A stretch of 31,563 bases of DNA from NCBI GenBank assembly GCA_003427395.1, contig BFEA01000294.1, positions 991,927-1,023,489 on the forward strand. Reading direction: 5' to 3'. Source of the DNA: Chara braunii (Eukaryota; Streptophyta; Charophyceae; Charales; Characeae). The notes under the pieces were generated by a model. It did not search any database, was not told the origin of the DNA, and saw only the letters and a program-made list of their open reading frames with translations. Made by a program: the position numbers and the translations under genes. Positions 19,542 through 29,350 of this stretch are shown piece by piece (position 1 is the first letter of the stretch; every line of letters begins with the position of its first letter).

Positions 19542-20003
19542 CTAAAGAGGAACTGGTGCTGTGCAGCCTGCCATCGTGGCCATAAAGTAGGCTACATACT
19601 CTATGTAGTTCTCCTCCTTGACCATTCTAACCGCCAATTCTCGCTGAGTCTGTCTGTGGTGTTCAATATCCTGGCATTCCTTTTTTTCCCACCCTTCTCT
19701 CTTGTCTCTGATCAAACTGTATTTCATCACAAGACCCTCACCACTCCTCATATTTTCCTTCACGTTGTAGCAGGTCAATGATTGGAACAAGCCTTTAGTT
19801 GCTCTGATGGTTTCCACTTTCAGGGGAAGAAAAACGTTATCAGGCTTGGAACCGTTGGAGCGAGTCTGATCCATACAGTGACAACTAGCACCAACAGGGT
19901 GTGACTTGACACCCTGTGCGTAGAAACCATGGTGTCCGCTAAAGGCTGGTTTTGAAGGGTCTTTACCTTGACCTCTTTTAGTGAGTAGGCTACTGACAGT
20001 CAT
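19542..20003 (-). CDS. Hypothetical protein, 153 residues, unrecognised
   Basis: An uninterrupted frame with an ATG start (20001-20003). The N-terminal third is small-residue and His/Cys-containing (HHGFYAQGVKSHPVG, ASCHCMDQTRSNG). The middle reads NVFLPLKVETIRATKGLFQ, and the C-terminal third is charged and helical (RDKREGWEKKECQDIEHHRQ, then MVKEENYIEYVAYFMATMAG). There is no signal peptide or clear membrane segment. Composition is more protein-like than neighbouring frames. It lies on the same strand, 620 bases upstream of the Q-rich tract and module E, so it may be the N-terminal exon or domain of that region. I cannot name a family; it may still be spurious. Confidence 0.4.
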   Translation of the reverse strand: MTVSSLLTKRGQGKDPSKPAFSGHHGFYAQGVKSHPVGASCHCMDQTRSNGSKPDNVFLPLKVETIRATKGLFQSLTCYNVKENMRSGEGLVMKYSLIRDKREGWEKKECQDIEHHRQTQRELAVRMVKEENYIEYVAYFMATMAGCTAPVPL

Positions 20004-20039
20004 TGGTTGTGGAATCCGAGTAACTAGACAAGGGAGGGT

Positions 20040-20600
20040 TAGCGGTCTGTGGATTCTGTGCTGATCTTGCAGAGTCTATACTGAGTTCACTGAATCCGCA
20101 CCAAGCTCGCCGAGTCCGGTTTCATCGACTGTGTCTAAAACCCAAATATCGCAGAACCCGAAAATTGATCTCGTAATTGGTTATGCCTGGTATTAACCGA
20201 ATTTTGTAATAACTTGAGCTCACTGAGGCTGCTTGACAACCCATCAAGCCCCCGCTCGAGTTTGCGGGGGGTCGTCCAAGTCTATTATTAGTCAAGTTTG
20301 CAACCGCCAAGTAGGCCTAAATAAGCCAGTTGAGTATAGATTATGGCTTACCGAAAACCGGTTAAGCCTGTGAGGGTCTTTCAAGGCTCCAAACGAGTCC
20401 ACAGAGTTCGCGGCGTGTTTGTCGAGTCAGCACCTGGTCACTCGCTGTCTGCGCCACCTGCTGTGCAACACTCGTGTTCCACCAAATCCAAGAGTAAGTG
20501 AGTTGAGGTTGCGCTGAGTCCCCTGATTCTACACAGGATTCTCTGAGCCTGTATTAAATTGTCTGAGTCTACGTTAGGCAACTTGGGTCTATTTTGGGGT
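20040..20600. other. Non-coding stretch with scattered GAGTC words
   Basis: No gene is supported. The hexamer-like words CGAGTCC, GAGTCT and TGAGTT recur every 20-30 bases and grade into the regular 20-bp repeat that follows, suggesting an older, more diverged part of the same array. Confidence 0.45.
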
Positions 20601-20720
20601 TTGCCTAATTTTGGTTTGAGTTGTCTGAGTCTGGTTCGAGTTGTCTGAGTCTGGTTCGAGTTGTCTGAGTCTGGTTCGGGTTGTCTGGGTCTTGTTCAAG
20701 TTGTCTGAGTCTGGTTCGAG
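20601..20720. repeat. 20-bp tandem repeat, six units in perfect phase
   Basis: The unit TTGTCTGAGTCTGGTTCGAG occurs exactly at 20621-20640, 20641-20660 and 20701-20720. Close variants lie at 20661-20680 and 20681-20700, and a weaker one at 20601-20620. Related words extend upstream (20555-20600). It has no coding value. It could be part of an LTR U3 or an independent minisatellite. Confidence 0.92.
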
Positions 20721-20949
20721 AGAACTCAGCGAAGGGTAGTGAATCACCCAAGCTACTGCTTGCGAAGCTCTCCAAGTCCATTAAGTCCCCTCAGTCTGGG
20801 GAACGTCTGAGTTCACCCGAATTGGCTAATTATCGGTCAGACTGCATCTGCCTAATCGAGTCCTCAAAACTGAGCTTAGGTCTGTAAGGCCTGGTTTGCG
20901 AAGCTCGTTCTGTAGGAGTCAGGCCGCTAACCTCTGAGCTGGATAAGTT

Positions 20950-21814
20950 TGTACTCAGTTATCTATCAGTCGTTTGTGTCACAACATGGACAGACTACTG
21001 AGTTACAACATGAGACTCACTCATGCATTATGCTCAACGAAGCAGCACAATTGATTAGAAAATATGTTGCTCCCCTCTTTCCACTCGATCCACATCAGAT
21101 GGATAGAATGGCTGACCTGAGTAAAGACAGAGTGCAACTCAGTCCCCATCCAGGAGAAATTTAGTCATCAAGTAGATAATTTTTTTTAGGACTTGTCGTG
21201 TGCCCATCGGACCATACAGTCAGGTCATTTTGCTCAATTCCACGTTTCCCACAGATATCACACTTCCAAAGTTGACGCAACCGATCAGAGTTTGCAATTC
21301 TGGCAACCAACGCTTTTTCAGCCTGCTTACTAACTTTGGCGAAACTAGTATTGTCTCATTCTTTCACGTGCAGATGCGTAGGCACCAATCAGAAGGAAAT
21401 GACGACTTTTCACATTCATGCATACTTAGAGGAAACGAACTAGACTCAATCAAGTCACAAGAGGTTTCATCATCCGGTATTATACCGTGAACATAACACA
21501 GCACTTAGCCTCATCAAGTAACCAACGAGTTACTCAGTAAGGGAAACCCAGGTGCAAGACCTTCCCATCATCCTTAGATAATTCTTTAAAAATAACTTTC
21601 TCAGTCTTGCTAACCATTAAACTTGATTATACGTATGCGGGGTTATCACTTTGATCAAGGAAACATAAGTTATTGTCACCAGCTGAAACGTCTAGTCGTC
21701 TGCGTAAATGGTTCCCCCTTAAGTCAGGTCACTCTGCAATACGTTCAACTGTTAATTCTCCGCACACCACAGAATCCTTTATGACTATCTCGTTCAGCCC
21801 TTAAACATACCGTA

Positions 21815-21850
<36 letters not shown>

Positions 21851-22200
21851 GTGAATATCCAGTCTAGTTAGCACCAATCGGACGAACCAATAAACTTCAC
21901 CTCTCTTACAAGTGTCTCGTCCGGGCTGAACTTAGCTATAGGCCTGCTTTGGAAGGCTGACGTCAACGCATCTGGCTTTTTGCGAAACACTCTCCCAAAT
22001 GGCCGTCCGGCTCTCCTAACTCAGCCTTAAAACACCACAACGAGAATCCAACTACATAAGCACGTAGCCTACACTGTAACTCTCTGGCGCTCTGTTCTGA
22101 GTACTTCAAGTTGCACTAACCCGCGAAAGTGTATCGAAAGAGGGGCTCGGGATATGCCATGTTCAGCCAAAGCAAGAAGTCACTCACGTCAATCACGTAA
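20950..22200. other. Unannotated stretch, possible diverged duplication
   Basis: Plus-strand open frames at 20949-21164 and 21200-21490 lack recognisable motifs and I do not call them genes. Similar word pairs appear about 500 bases apart (GTCAGGTCA at about 21220 and 21725; GCACCAATC at about 21381 and 21871), hinting at an old duplication. Nothing else is seen. Confidence 0.35.
21818..21845. repeat. (AT)n microsatellite, 14 units
   Basis: A pure alternating AT run is flanked by GTATGC and GCACAG. The edges (TATGCATAT ... ATATGCA) make the whole a palindrome able to form a hairpin. Confidence 0.95.
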
Positions 22201-23160
22201 CGACCATCAGTCACTAAATGTAAACAAGTCTTCTTGACGCGCCGGCGAGGCGTGAGAGCATCCGCTTGAGTTGCGCACTTCGTCACTATGGAGAGGCATA
22301 AAAGGTCAGTGTTACATCTTAAATCAGTGTAAACGTCTCAACATGCTCCGCTTGAGCGAAGGCGAGTAGCCTACCGCTGTCATCAACCAGCCTTCTTTCG
22401 ATGCACATGGTCTCTCCCTCTCCCCCTCCCGCACGCGATCCTCTTGCTGCCTAGCTTTTCACACCAGTGGCAGCCCAAGCTTTTAAGCTATGGTGCACGG
22501 CTCAGCCCTATTGCGAGAGACTGAGGTCTTCGCTCCAAAGACACACATGTACATTCGCAAGGTTCGCGCAAGAGAGAGGTCAGCAGCCACTTCTTGTATT
22601 GACCTTTCTCATACGCACTTCGACTCAGCTCTCCGCGACAGCCAAGACCCTCAGTCGCCCAGCGGGAATGAACATCAGTCAAAAAAAAAAGTGGGGGAGC
22701 AGTTGATATGAATGCGATGGATATGCTCACGCTCAGTTAGTGCGAGCCACTCTCCCTCCTTGCGCAGTTCATGTGTAAACCGTGCTTGAGCATAACCACC
22801 TCGCACTTGCCTGCCTCTCCACGACTCGCCAGCACGTGTTGGCCTCCCCTCTCTCTCGTTCTACTTTTTACGCAAACTCCATCTCGTCCTCACTCACACT
22901 CACGAACTGAACATTGTCCGCCTGCTCACTCATTTCCCACTTCTCCGACTAGCACAGTCGACTCACGCTACATGCTCGTGCACACCAACCATTTGACGTC
23001 AACCACCTCTCTCTCTTTCACATGCGTTGACCTCTCAATCACCTCTCTCGACCCCGCTGTCTGTCTCTGCCCCGGTCCCCTCGCTGTCGTGAGCTCACTT
23101 CGGGCCCACGTTCTACTCGGCCTGCCAACGGGTGGTTTTGACGAATCTGGTCCAGTCCAT
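22200..23160. other. Pyrimidine-rich stretch without a supported gene
   Basis: CT-rich on the plus strand (for example CTCTCCCTCTCCCCCTCCC near 22410). Open frames at 22467-22706, 22488-22730 and 22771-23247 follow the biased composition and contain no motif. GGCATAAAAGG near 22297 resembles a TATA box, but no coding region follows, so I do not call a promoter. Confidence 0.4.
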
Positions 23161-23585
23161 GCTAGGACTGGACATCCGCCTCCCTGTCACTCATCTCGGA
23201 CTCCCCTTCAGAGTCCCGCTCCCCATGCTGTACTTCCCTGTCAGTAGTCCCAGTCGATGAGTCGTCCTCATGGTAGGTGACCGTTACCCGCATACTTGCA
23301 GTCACCCCATCTCGCCTGCACCTCCGTTCGGCCTTGTTGCGCGGCCTGCAGTCCGTCGTCCCTCCTCATCTCCTGCTCCCTACGGCCGCACGCGTTAATT
23401 TTTAACCTCACCTCCCCTTCAGGCTTACCGTAGGTCAGTACAGTCTCCACTATAGTGCCCTTCTCGTCTTCTCTCTCCCACATCCAGGAATATTTCATAT
23501 ACCTCGGCCTGTAACCACGCAGGCCATTTCGGTCCGCCATAGCCACTTGGAATAGCCAAGGACTTAGTTCCGGGCGATTGTACAC
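23160..23585 (-). CDS. Possible decayed charged protein fragment
   Basis: On the minus strand a 105-residue frame (23268-23585) includes YNRPELSPWLFQVAMADRN, KYSWMWEREDEKGTIVETV and KPEGEVRLKINACGRREQE. Just after it, in a neighbouring frame starting MRVTVTYHEDDSSTGT, a Ser/Glu/Asp-rich tail reads HGERDSEGESEMSDREADV and stops at about 23165. The composition of both pieces looks like protein and the junction fits a single frameshift. I do not recognise a family. It may be the remnant of a retroelement or host exon, or chance. Confidence 0.25.
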
Positions 23586-23760
23586 AGATAGCCCGTACTA
23601 GCCCCCTACGCTCCACCCCTTTTTCCTCAGACCCGTGGCGCTAGCACAGCGAAACATTCCGTGAGCACCCACAAACTAGTGGCTAGATAGCCAACCTCTT
23701 TTCTCTTTTATAGGATCTCTCCATATCGTGACCCCCGTGTTCTAAACGAGAGTCTAGAGT
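23586..23760. other. Spacer, nothing recognised
   Basis: No motif or repeat is evident. The sequence next to the T15 run (TACTCTAGACTCTCG read on the minus strand) is where one copy of a target-site duplication for the adjacent retroposed sequence would be expected. I did not find a second copy. Confidence 0.4.
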
Positions 23761-24236
23761 ATTTTTTTTTTTTTTTCAGACTTCTGTACTCTGATATTCT
23801 ATAATCTTTATTAATAATTTAAAGCAAACTATACAAGAAGGGGAAAAGGAAATACGAGACGCCAACGGGTAAGGCTCATTATCGCAGGCTTGACACTATG
23901 GACCCATAACGAAATACCGACGGCGCGCCTTTCACTTCAAAACAGACATTCGGCCTACCCCTATCGGGTGCCCGTGTCCGACGGTAAGGAGGGGGCTTAT
24001 GACCCTCTTCAAGGGTGATAGGCTTCCTACCGATGCGGCCGCGGGTCGCCCCTCTTTGGGGGTTCCACTGCACAGCGCATGAACGAGCTTCCCAACCATT
24101 GGTACGAGAACGGCAGGCCAATTCAGTCTGGGCCACAGATTGCAGCCGCGCTCAAAATTCGAATCGTTTGGCCTGCCCGCGAAACGACAGTAGGAAGGAT
24201 TTATTTAAAGTAAGAACAACAATAGTTTCAACGATA

Positions 24237-24237
<1 letters not shown>

Positions 24238-24278
<41 letters not shown>

Positions 24279-24296
24279 TAATAATAAAAATAGTAG
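24238..24296. repeat. (AAT)n microsatellite with AAAAT interruptions
   Basis: About 13 uninterrupted AAT units are followed by A-rich interrupted units. It lies within the poly(A)-terminated minus-strand unit. Confidence 0.93.
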
Positions 24297-24354
24297 TGAG
24301 GGGAAATCTTATAATGCAGCGGCGGCCAAAACCGTTAAATCACCCCGAACTAAA

Positions 24355-24798
24355 TCAAAGGTCCAAATCTGCCACAAACCCGATGCATAGTTCCCCTTCA
24401 CTTTTTATTTTCTTCTCCCTTTTGTTGAACCGCTGCACCTGACCCATAACCCGACGAAGGCGTGATGGGCGCGCAGTAGAAATGACAGCGTCGATGTTTT
24501 CACCTTCGCGTCCCAGGGCGAACCCGGCGGCTACTACGGCTACAGGCCGGTTGTGCTCTGTTGTACAGCACAGCAGAGCGCTGAACCTGCGTGGACCAAA
24601 GGAAAGTCCTGTGGCGTACCCCCCTTTTTGTTGAGGCAGGCACCAACAGGACCGGTCCACGTCAAGGTACAGTCCGAGCACTAGGGTTTGTGGAAATTCG
24701 GGAATCAAGACTACAGGCTGCAACATCGAAGCAAAAGGTTGGTACCAAGTAGGAACTTGGTACGCAAAGGAGGGCCAGGACACCGCGCCCTCCGACAC
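24355..24798 (-). CDS. Hypothetical 147-residue frame in the retroposed unit
   Basis: The frame includes VVLIPEFPQTLVLGLYLDVD, SCWCLPQQKGGYATGLSFG, ALLCCTTEHNRPVAVVAAGF, RPSRLRRVMGQVQRFNKRE and SEGELCIGFVADLDL, then stops. Several Cys are present but not in a recognisable zinc-finger spacing. It precedes the ATT microsatellite and the poly(A)-terminated 3' part. I cannot assign a family, and a chance frame is possible. Confidence 0.3.
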   Translation of the reverse strand: MSEGAVSWPSFAYQVPTWYQPFASMLQPVVLIPEFPQTLVLGLYLDVDRSCWCLPQQKGGYATGLSFGPRRFSALLCCTTEHNRPVAVVAAGFALGREGENIDAVISTARPSRLRRVMGQVQRFNKREKKIKSEGELCIGFVADLDL

Positions 24799-24983
24799 CG
24801 ACTATCCTTCCCTTGCCCTCTCTCTCCACCAAGTGAGGTCTGATCTCCCTTCACTGTTCGCACCCTGGCATTGTAACAAGTGAGGGGAGAAGGGTTAGTC
24901 ATATGCCAAGTGAGGGGAAGGGAGAGAGGGGGGCAAGGTCAACAGGGAGAGAAAGAGTGGTGGAGAGGGAGGAGAGAGAGAGG

Positions 24984-25032
<49 letters not shown>

Positions 25033-25034
25033 AT

Positions 25035-25065
<31 letters not shown>

Positions 25066-25110
25066 AGGGAGAGAGAAAGAGAAAGAGAGAGAGGGAGAAA
25101 GAGAGAGAGA
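24984..25110. repeat. (GATA)n then (GA)n microsatellite
   Basis: About twelve GATA units (24984-25030) continue into pure and interrupted GA repeats up to about 25110. The 95-residue minus-strand frame across it consists only of Leu/Ser/Tyr repeats and is not a gene. Confidence 0.95.
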
Positions 25111-25186
25111 AAAAAAATTTCTAATCCTAATCAAGTCATCACCCCGTAGTAGCAGCCAAATGTCGGTTACCCATCCCATAGTGAAA

Positions 25187-26385
25187 GATCAACTAAGTAT
25201 GAACCGAATACTACAACATACATGATTTTGCCAATGAGAAGCTAGAACTTGTCAAAAGCACATGCACATAGAGGAGAGATCGATTAAGTAGAAACCGGAA
25301 CATCACAACCCACCTGATCATGACAACGAGGAGCTAGGACTAGCGGAAAGCATATGCACATAGAGGAGGGATCACTAAGTATGAACCGGAAGATCATATC
25401 ATGCATGAGCCTGCCAACGAGAAGCTAGAACTAGTGAAACGCACATGCACATGGAGGAAAGATCAACTAAGTAGGAACCGAAATATCACAACACAAATGA
25501 ACTTGACAATTAGAAGCTATAACTAGTGAAAAGCATATGCACATAGAGGAGAGGTCAACCAAGTAGGAACCGAAACATCACAACATACATGAACTTCGAC
25601 AATGAGAAGCTAGAACTAGCGAAAACACATGCACATAGAAGAGAGATCAACTAAGTAGGAACCGGAACATCACAACATATATGAACATGACAATGAGACG
25701 CTAGAACTAGTGAAAAACACATGCACAAAGAGAAGAGATCAACTAAGTAAAACCCGGAACATCACAACATACATGAACATGACAATGAGAAGCTAGACTA
25801 GTGAAAAACACATGTACATGGAGGAAAGATCAACTAACTAGGAACCGGAACATCACAACACATATGAACTTGACAATGAGAAGCTAGAGCTAGTGGAGAG
25901 CAAATACACATAGAGGAGACATCACACAAGTGAGAACCGGAACATCTCAACACACATGACAATGAGAAACTAGAACTAGTAGAAAGCACATGCACATGGA
26001 GGAAAAATCAACTAAGTAGGAACCGGAACATCACAACACATATGAACTTGACAATGAGAAGCTAGAACTAGTGGAAAACACATGCACATAGAGAAGAGAT
26101 TAACTAAGTAAGATCTGGATCATCACATCAAACATGAACATGACAATGAGGAGCTAGAACTAGTGGAAAGCTCATGCACATAGAGGAGAGATCATAACAC
26201 ACATGAACATGACAATGAGAAACTAGAACTAGTGGAAAGCACATGCACATAGAGAAGAGATAAACTAAGTAAGATCCGGAACATCACATCAAGCATGAAC
26301 ATGACAATGAGGAGCTAAGACTAGTGAAAAACTCATGCACATAGAGGAGAGATCACAACACACATGAACATGAGAATGAGAAAAG
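25187..26385. repeat. 92-bp satellite array, 13-14 copies
   Basis: Copies begin at GATCAACTAAGT or variants at 25187, 25278, 25370, 25461, 25553, 25645, 25737, 25828, about 25920, 26006, 26098, 26190, 26258 and 26351. Spacing is 91-93 bp except for two shortened copies (86 and 68 bp). Shared blocks include GAACCGGAACATCACAAC, GACAATGAGAAGCTAGAACT and CACATGCACATAGAGGAG. Copies differ at many positions, so the array is not newly homogenised. It starts 70 bases after the GA tract and ends abruptly at GAGAATGAGAAAAGACCGCG. No coding frame persists. Confidence 0.95.
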
Positions 26386-27400
26386 ACCGCGCTCGCTGAC
26401 TTCGAAACACGTGTTCGCGAGTTGATTGAGTTAGTTCGCCGAGGTCCGGACTTTGTTGGCCAGACTCGCCACTTTCATCGTCTTCGTTCCACACGTGTCA
26501 TCCACAGTTGTCGTCTCGCACAACTGCATCTGATGCCATGCAAACAACCTGCCATCTATTGATGTGGAATCGACATCTGGAACGTCAATGTTGAGATGTG
26601 TTGTTCACGGTGGTGCCTGCAAAGTTCGGATCCCCGCAGGCTTGCGGAATTCATAACTTTACTGAGACGAGGGTAACACAAACATATCACTCTGGCTCCT
26701 TAAAAAAAGGGATTAGATAATTTTGGATCCCGGGGCTTCCACAAACTCGCTCCTCAAAAACGTTTCTCTCCGACAATTCTCGAACCCGCGATTAACCGCT
26801 GACAACCCTCTTTCAACAAACTTGAATGGGACGTGGTTGTTGAGTACGCGGTGCCCCATTTTCGTGAAATTCGGATCCCGACGAGCTTCACGCAAAGCAC
26901 CTTAGCCTGAAACAAACAAAATTTCACTGATGTAGGCATTTGCATGATGCATTCCAGCATAAAGGAGGATGCAACGCGAATTCGAAGTTCGCCGGGATCC
27001 GAACTTGTTGTTGTCTGCCCTCCCAGCGGTGCAATCAACGCAATCATTGGAGATGACAAGTTCAGATCTCAGCGAACTTAGAGGTTCACGCTGTGTTCTC
27101 CTCGAAGATGGTGTCTGTCGTGTGAACACGCGAGCTCGAAGCACGCTCGAGCTTGCCTTGTCGATTGGGCGAACCGGGGTTTATGGGGGTTGTAGAGAGG
27201 TCTTTCAACCACGACAGTCCTTTCATTCTTCAACAAATTCGCGATGAGCAGCTTGTGCGTCGGCCTGCAAACAGTTGTTGTGCAATAGCGCGAGCGCACT
27301 TTCTCAATGAGGAGAGTCTCGGTTTACGGGGGTCGCTTGGGGACCGTTGTCGGGACTGGAACTTCCCATCACTCGAGAGACTAAATATGGACGAACTGTG
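26386..27400. other. Unassigned moderately GC-rich stretch with GGATCC-centred repeats
   Basis: No gene is supported; open frames on both strands are short and overlap. The word AAGTTCGGATCCC near 26617 recurs inverted as GGGATCCGAACTT near 26994, and a related GAAATTCGGATCCCG lies between them near 26866. A second similar pair (CAACCCTCTTTCAACAAACTTG near 26800; CAGTCCTTTCATTCTTCAACAAA near 27217) suggests old duplication. The nature of the region is unknown. Confidence 0.35.
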
Positions 27401-27500
27401 CATAAAAGAGAAATCTGGAGTGAGGAGGTAGGAGAGAGAAAAGACAAAGGATTAAACCACAGGAGGAGAAAACAAGCAACGATTACATGCATGAGGAGAA

Positions 27501-27822
27501 ACACATGTTTTAAATACATCCGGAGCCAAAATCAAGTCCGGATGCACTTGGGGATTGACCGTTTTTCTTCTTTTGAGTAGGGGCTAGTTGTGGGGCATTG
27601 GGGCTAGGAAATTGGCCCCTATTGAAGTCCGAGTTGCAACGGACTGCATGGGGGAGGGAAAACACATGTTCTAGGTGCATCCGGAGCCAATATTGAGCCC
27701 GTATGCACTTAGAAATTTAACGCTTCATTCTCTTTTAGCATAGGGCAAGTTGTGAGGCTGTGGGACTAGAAAGATGGTCATGACTGCAGTCCGAGAAATA
27801 ACGGACTGCATGGGGGTGCCTA
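27501..27822. repeat. 161-bp tandem duplication (two diverged copies)
   Basis: Copy 1 starts at 27501 with ACACATGTTTTAAATACATC and copy 2 at 27662 with ACACATGTTCTAGGTGCATC. Both continue with CGGAGCCA, then a GCACTT block, an AGGGGCTAG-type/AGGGCAAG block and the AGTCCGAG...CGGACTGCATGGGGG hairpin at the end. The period is 161 bp. Copies are clearly diverged. No coding function. Confidence 0.88.
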
Positions 27823-28237
27823 GGCTAAGGGGAAATGAGCCACGGCAAACCCGAAAGGCTATAAAGGAGCGTAGAAATGATGGGACCACTAAGGGCAAGG
27901 GGACCCCAAAAATAAAAATGGGACACCGTCCGGAATGTTGTCGGGGACCAAGTGGGTCCAAATAATAAAAGTCGAAAAACGGGACGTGCGCCGGCGGGAC
28001 CGCCGGCGGGACAAGAAAATGGAACTAGTATGGAGGAGAGTGGCGGGGACTTGGAATATCCCAAGGGAACCATGAGCAAGCACAATGAATATTTGTGCAA
28101 GCAAACGACACCGTCGAGATCGAGGATTTAGACGGTGGAAAATATTAGCACCACTACTGCAAGCACTAGTGGGGGCAAGTGAGAGAGTCACGGGGAGAAA
28201 AGAAAGCAAAATAATGATGTTGGGAGGGCTGCCCAGC

Positions 28238-28257
28238 AGTCCGAAATATCTCGGACT
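28238..28257. repeat. Hairpin copy AGTCCGA / TCGGACT
   Basis: A 7-bp stem with a 6-base loop. It belongs to a dispersed set also seen at 27626-27645, 27788-27807 and 29192-29219, with a decayed copy near 28400. Stem bases are kept while loops differ. Confidence 0.6.
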
Positions 28258-29191
28258 AGCTAGGCATGAGAAAAGAGATCCTCAAGAGGCTCTACATGAG
28301 AAAAAGGCTGTCCTTAAAAAATCGGAGCAAATGGGGCTCAAAATTTGACAAACGGAGGCAAAACGACGCCCTCTAGAAGCATGGGGGTGACATTGTTGGA
28401 ATCCGAGATGTAACGGCCAAGTAACAGCCATGAACCTGGCCTTTAATGAGGTCTTAGGGCCTAGAAAGAGGGTGCACAGCAGTTTGACACTTGTCACAAC
28501 TGAAACAAAAGAAAAAGAAAGAAAAATGAGAGAGAAATGAGGGAGAATGAGACAAAAAAGGAGAAAAAAGTGGAGGAGAGTGTGTCGGCCTATTGGGACC
28601 TGCACAGTAGGGACTGGCAGGTCCCAACTGTGACCTCATCCCTCTTAGAATGAGGGAGGGCAATCCGGATTGTAGAGATATGACCCTTAAAAAGCAGAAA
28701 ATGAGATAAAATGCAAAAAAAAAATGACCGGTTTTCTTTTGGACCATGGATTTGAGATCGGATCTCATGGTGGAGAGGAACTAGTCGTTTTTTGTGGGCC
28801 AGCTCAAAACGGCTAGCTCCGGAATGAAGCGGGAGCCCAAAATGGAAAGAAACAAAAGAGGAAAATGACGAAACTGTGCATTTGGCCCAAAAAGAGAGCC
28901 AGGTGCACAAAAAATTAAAAAAATGGACTTAGGGGCTCAAAATTGAAGCAAGGGCTACTAGGGCGTGGCACGGATTATTGCTGGTCTTGGATCTCAGCCA
29001 GATCCAAGGCTGAAAATGTGCCGCTGCATGAAAAAATATCTCGGCCTACCAAAAATGGGGTACAAACTGAAAAAATTGAGAAAAAGACCCACAAGGTTTT
29101 TTTATTTCAAGTAAAATTGCCCCTTAGGCATTAGGATCCAAGGGGGCAGCATTTGTGAGGTAAAAAGGAGGCCGGAGTAGGCCAAGAGGCA

Positions 29192-29219
29192 ATCCGAGTT
29201 GGTATCAACCACTCGGACT
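29192..29219. repeat. Longest copy of the AGTCCG hairpin family
   Basis: ATCCGAGTTGGT pairs with ACCACTCGGACT around an ATCA loop with one bulged base. It is followed by GCATG, as are the copies at 27626 and 27788. Confidence 0.55.
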
Positions 29220-29350
29220 GCATGTACTTGGCCAAAAAGAGGCCCGAGTACCTCCAGAAAGGCCTAGTAGTGGAATTTTGCCTTGGGGGTACCTCGGTTC
29301 ACCTCAAGGCTCATGGGGAGGCTCATGAGCTGGCCGGACTGCTGGTTTCA

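Larger units (their letters stand above)
23762..24902 (-). mobile_element. Probable retroposed polyadenylated transcript (processed pseudogene or LINE-like 3' end)
   Basis: On the minus strand a transcript-like stretch ends with AATAAA (23807-23812), about 30 bases later followed by an A15 run (23762-23776). This arrangement is expected when a polyadenylated RNA is reverse transcribed into the genome. Upstream are a 147-residue open frame (24355-24798) and an 85-residue one (23879-24136), separated by an ATT microsatellite. The 5' limit is uncertain. I saw no reverse transcriptase in it, so it may be a processed pseudogene, a SINE-like unit or the 3' end of a LINE. Confidence 0.5.
27823..29340. 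other. Purine-rich unannotated stretch
   Basis: The plus strand is strongly A/G-rich. Minus-strand open frames (28282-28605, 28454-28768, 28590-28910 and others) are Phe/Ser/Leu-rich products of this bias and carry no motifs, so I do not call them. The only structured elements are the recurring hairpins noted separately. Possible part of an LTR or long 5' untranslated region. Confidence 0.4.

Noticed and set aside
22290-22305. TATA-like GGCATAAAAGG
   Set aside because: No coding region or exon structure follows, so calling a promoter would be unsupported.
22771-23247. 158-residue plus-strand frame
   Set aside because: Ser/Pro/Thr/Leu-rich composition follows the CT-rich DNA. No motif, and the minus strand here has a more protein-like reading.
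24895-25179. 95-residue minus-strand frame
   Set aside because: It is made of Leu/Ser/Tyr/Ile repeats translated from GATA and GA microsatellites.
25187-26385. Regular repeats considered as a CRISPR-like array
   Set aside because: Units are contiguous and similar over the full 92 bp, with no unique spacers, and the context is eukaryotic.
28282-28910. Phe/Ser/Leu-rich minus-strand frames
   Set aside because: They result from the strong purine bias of the plus strand and overlap one another in different frames.
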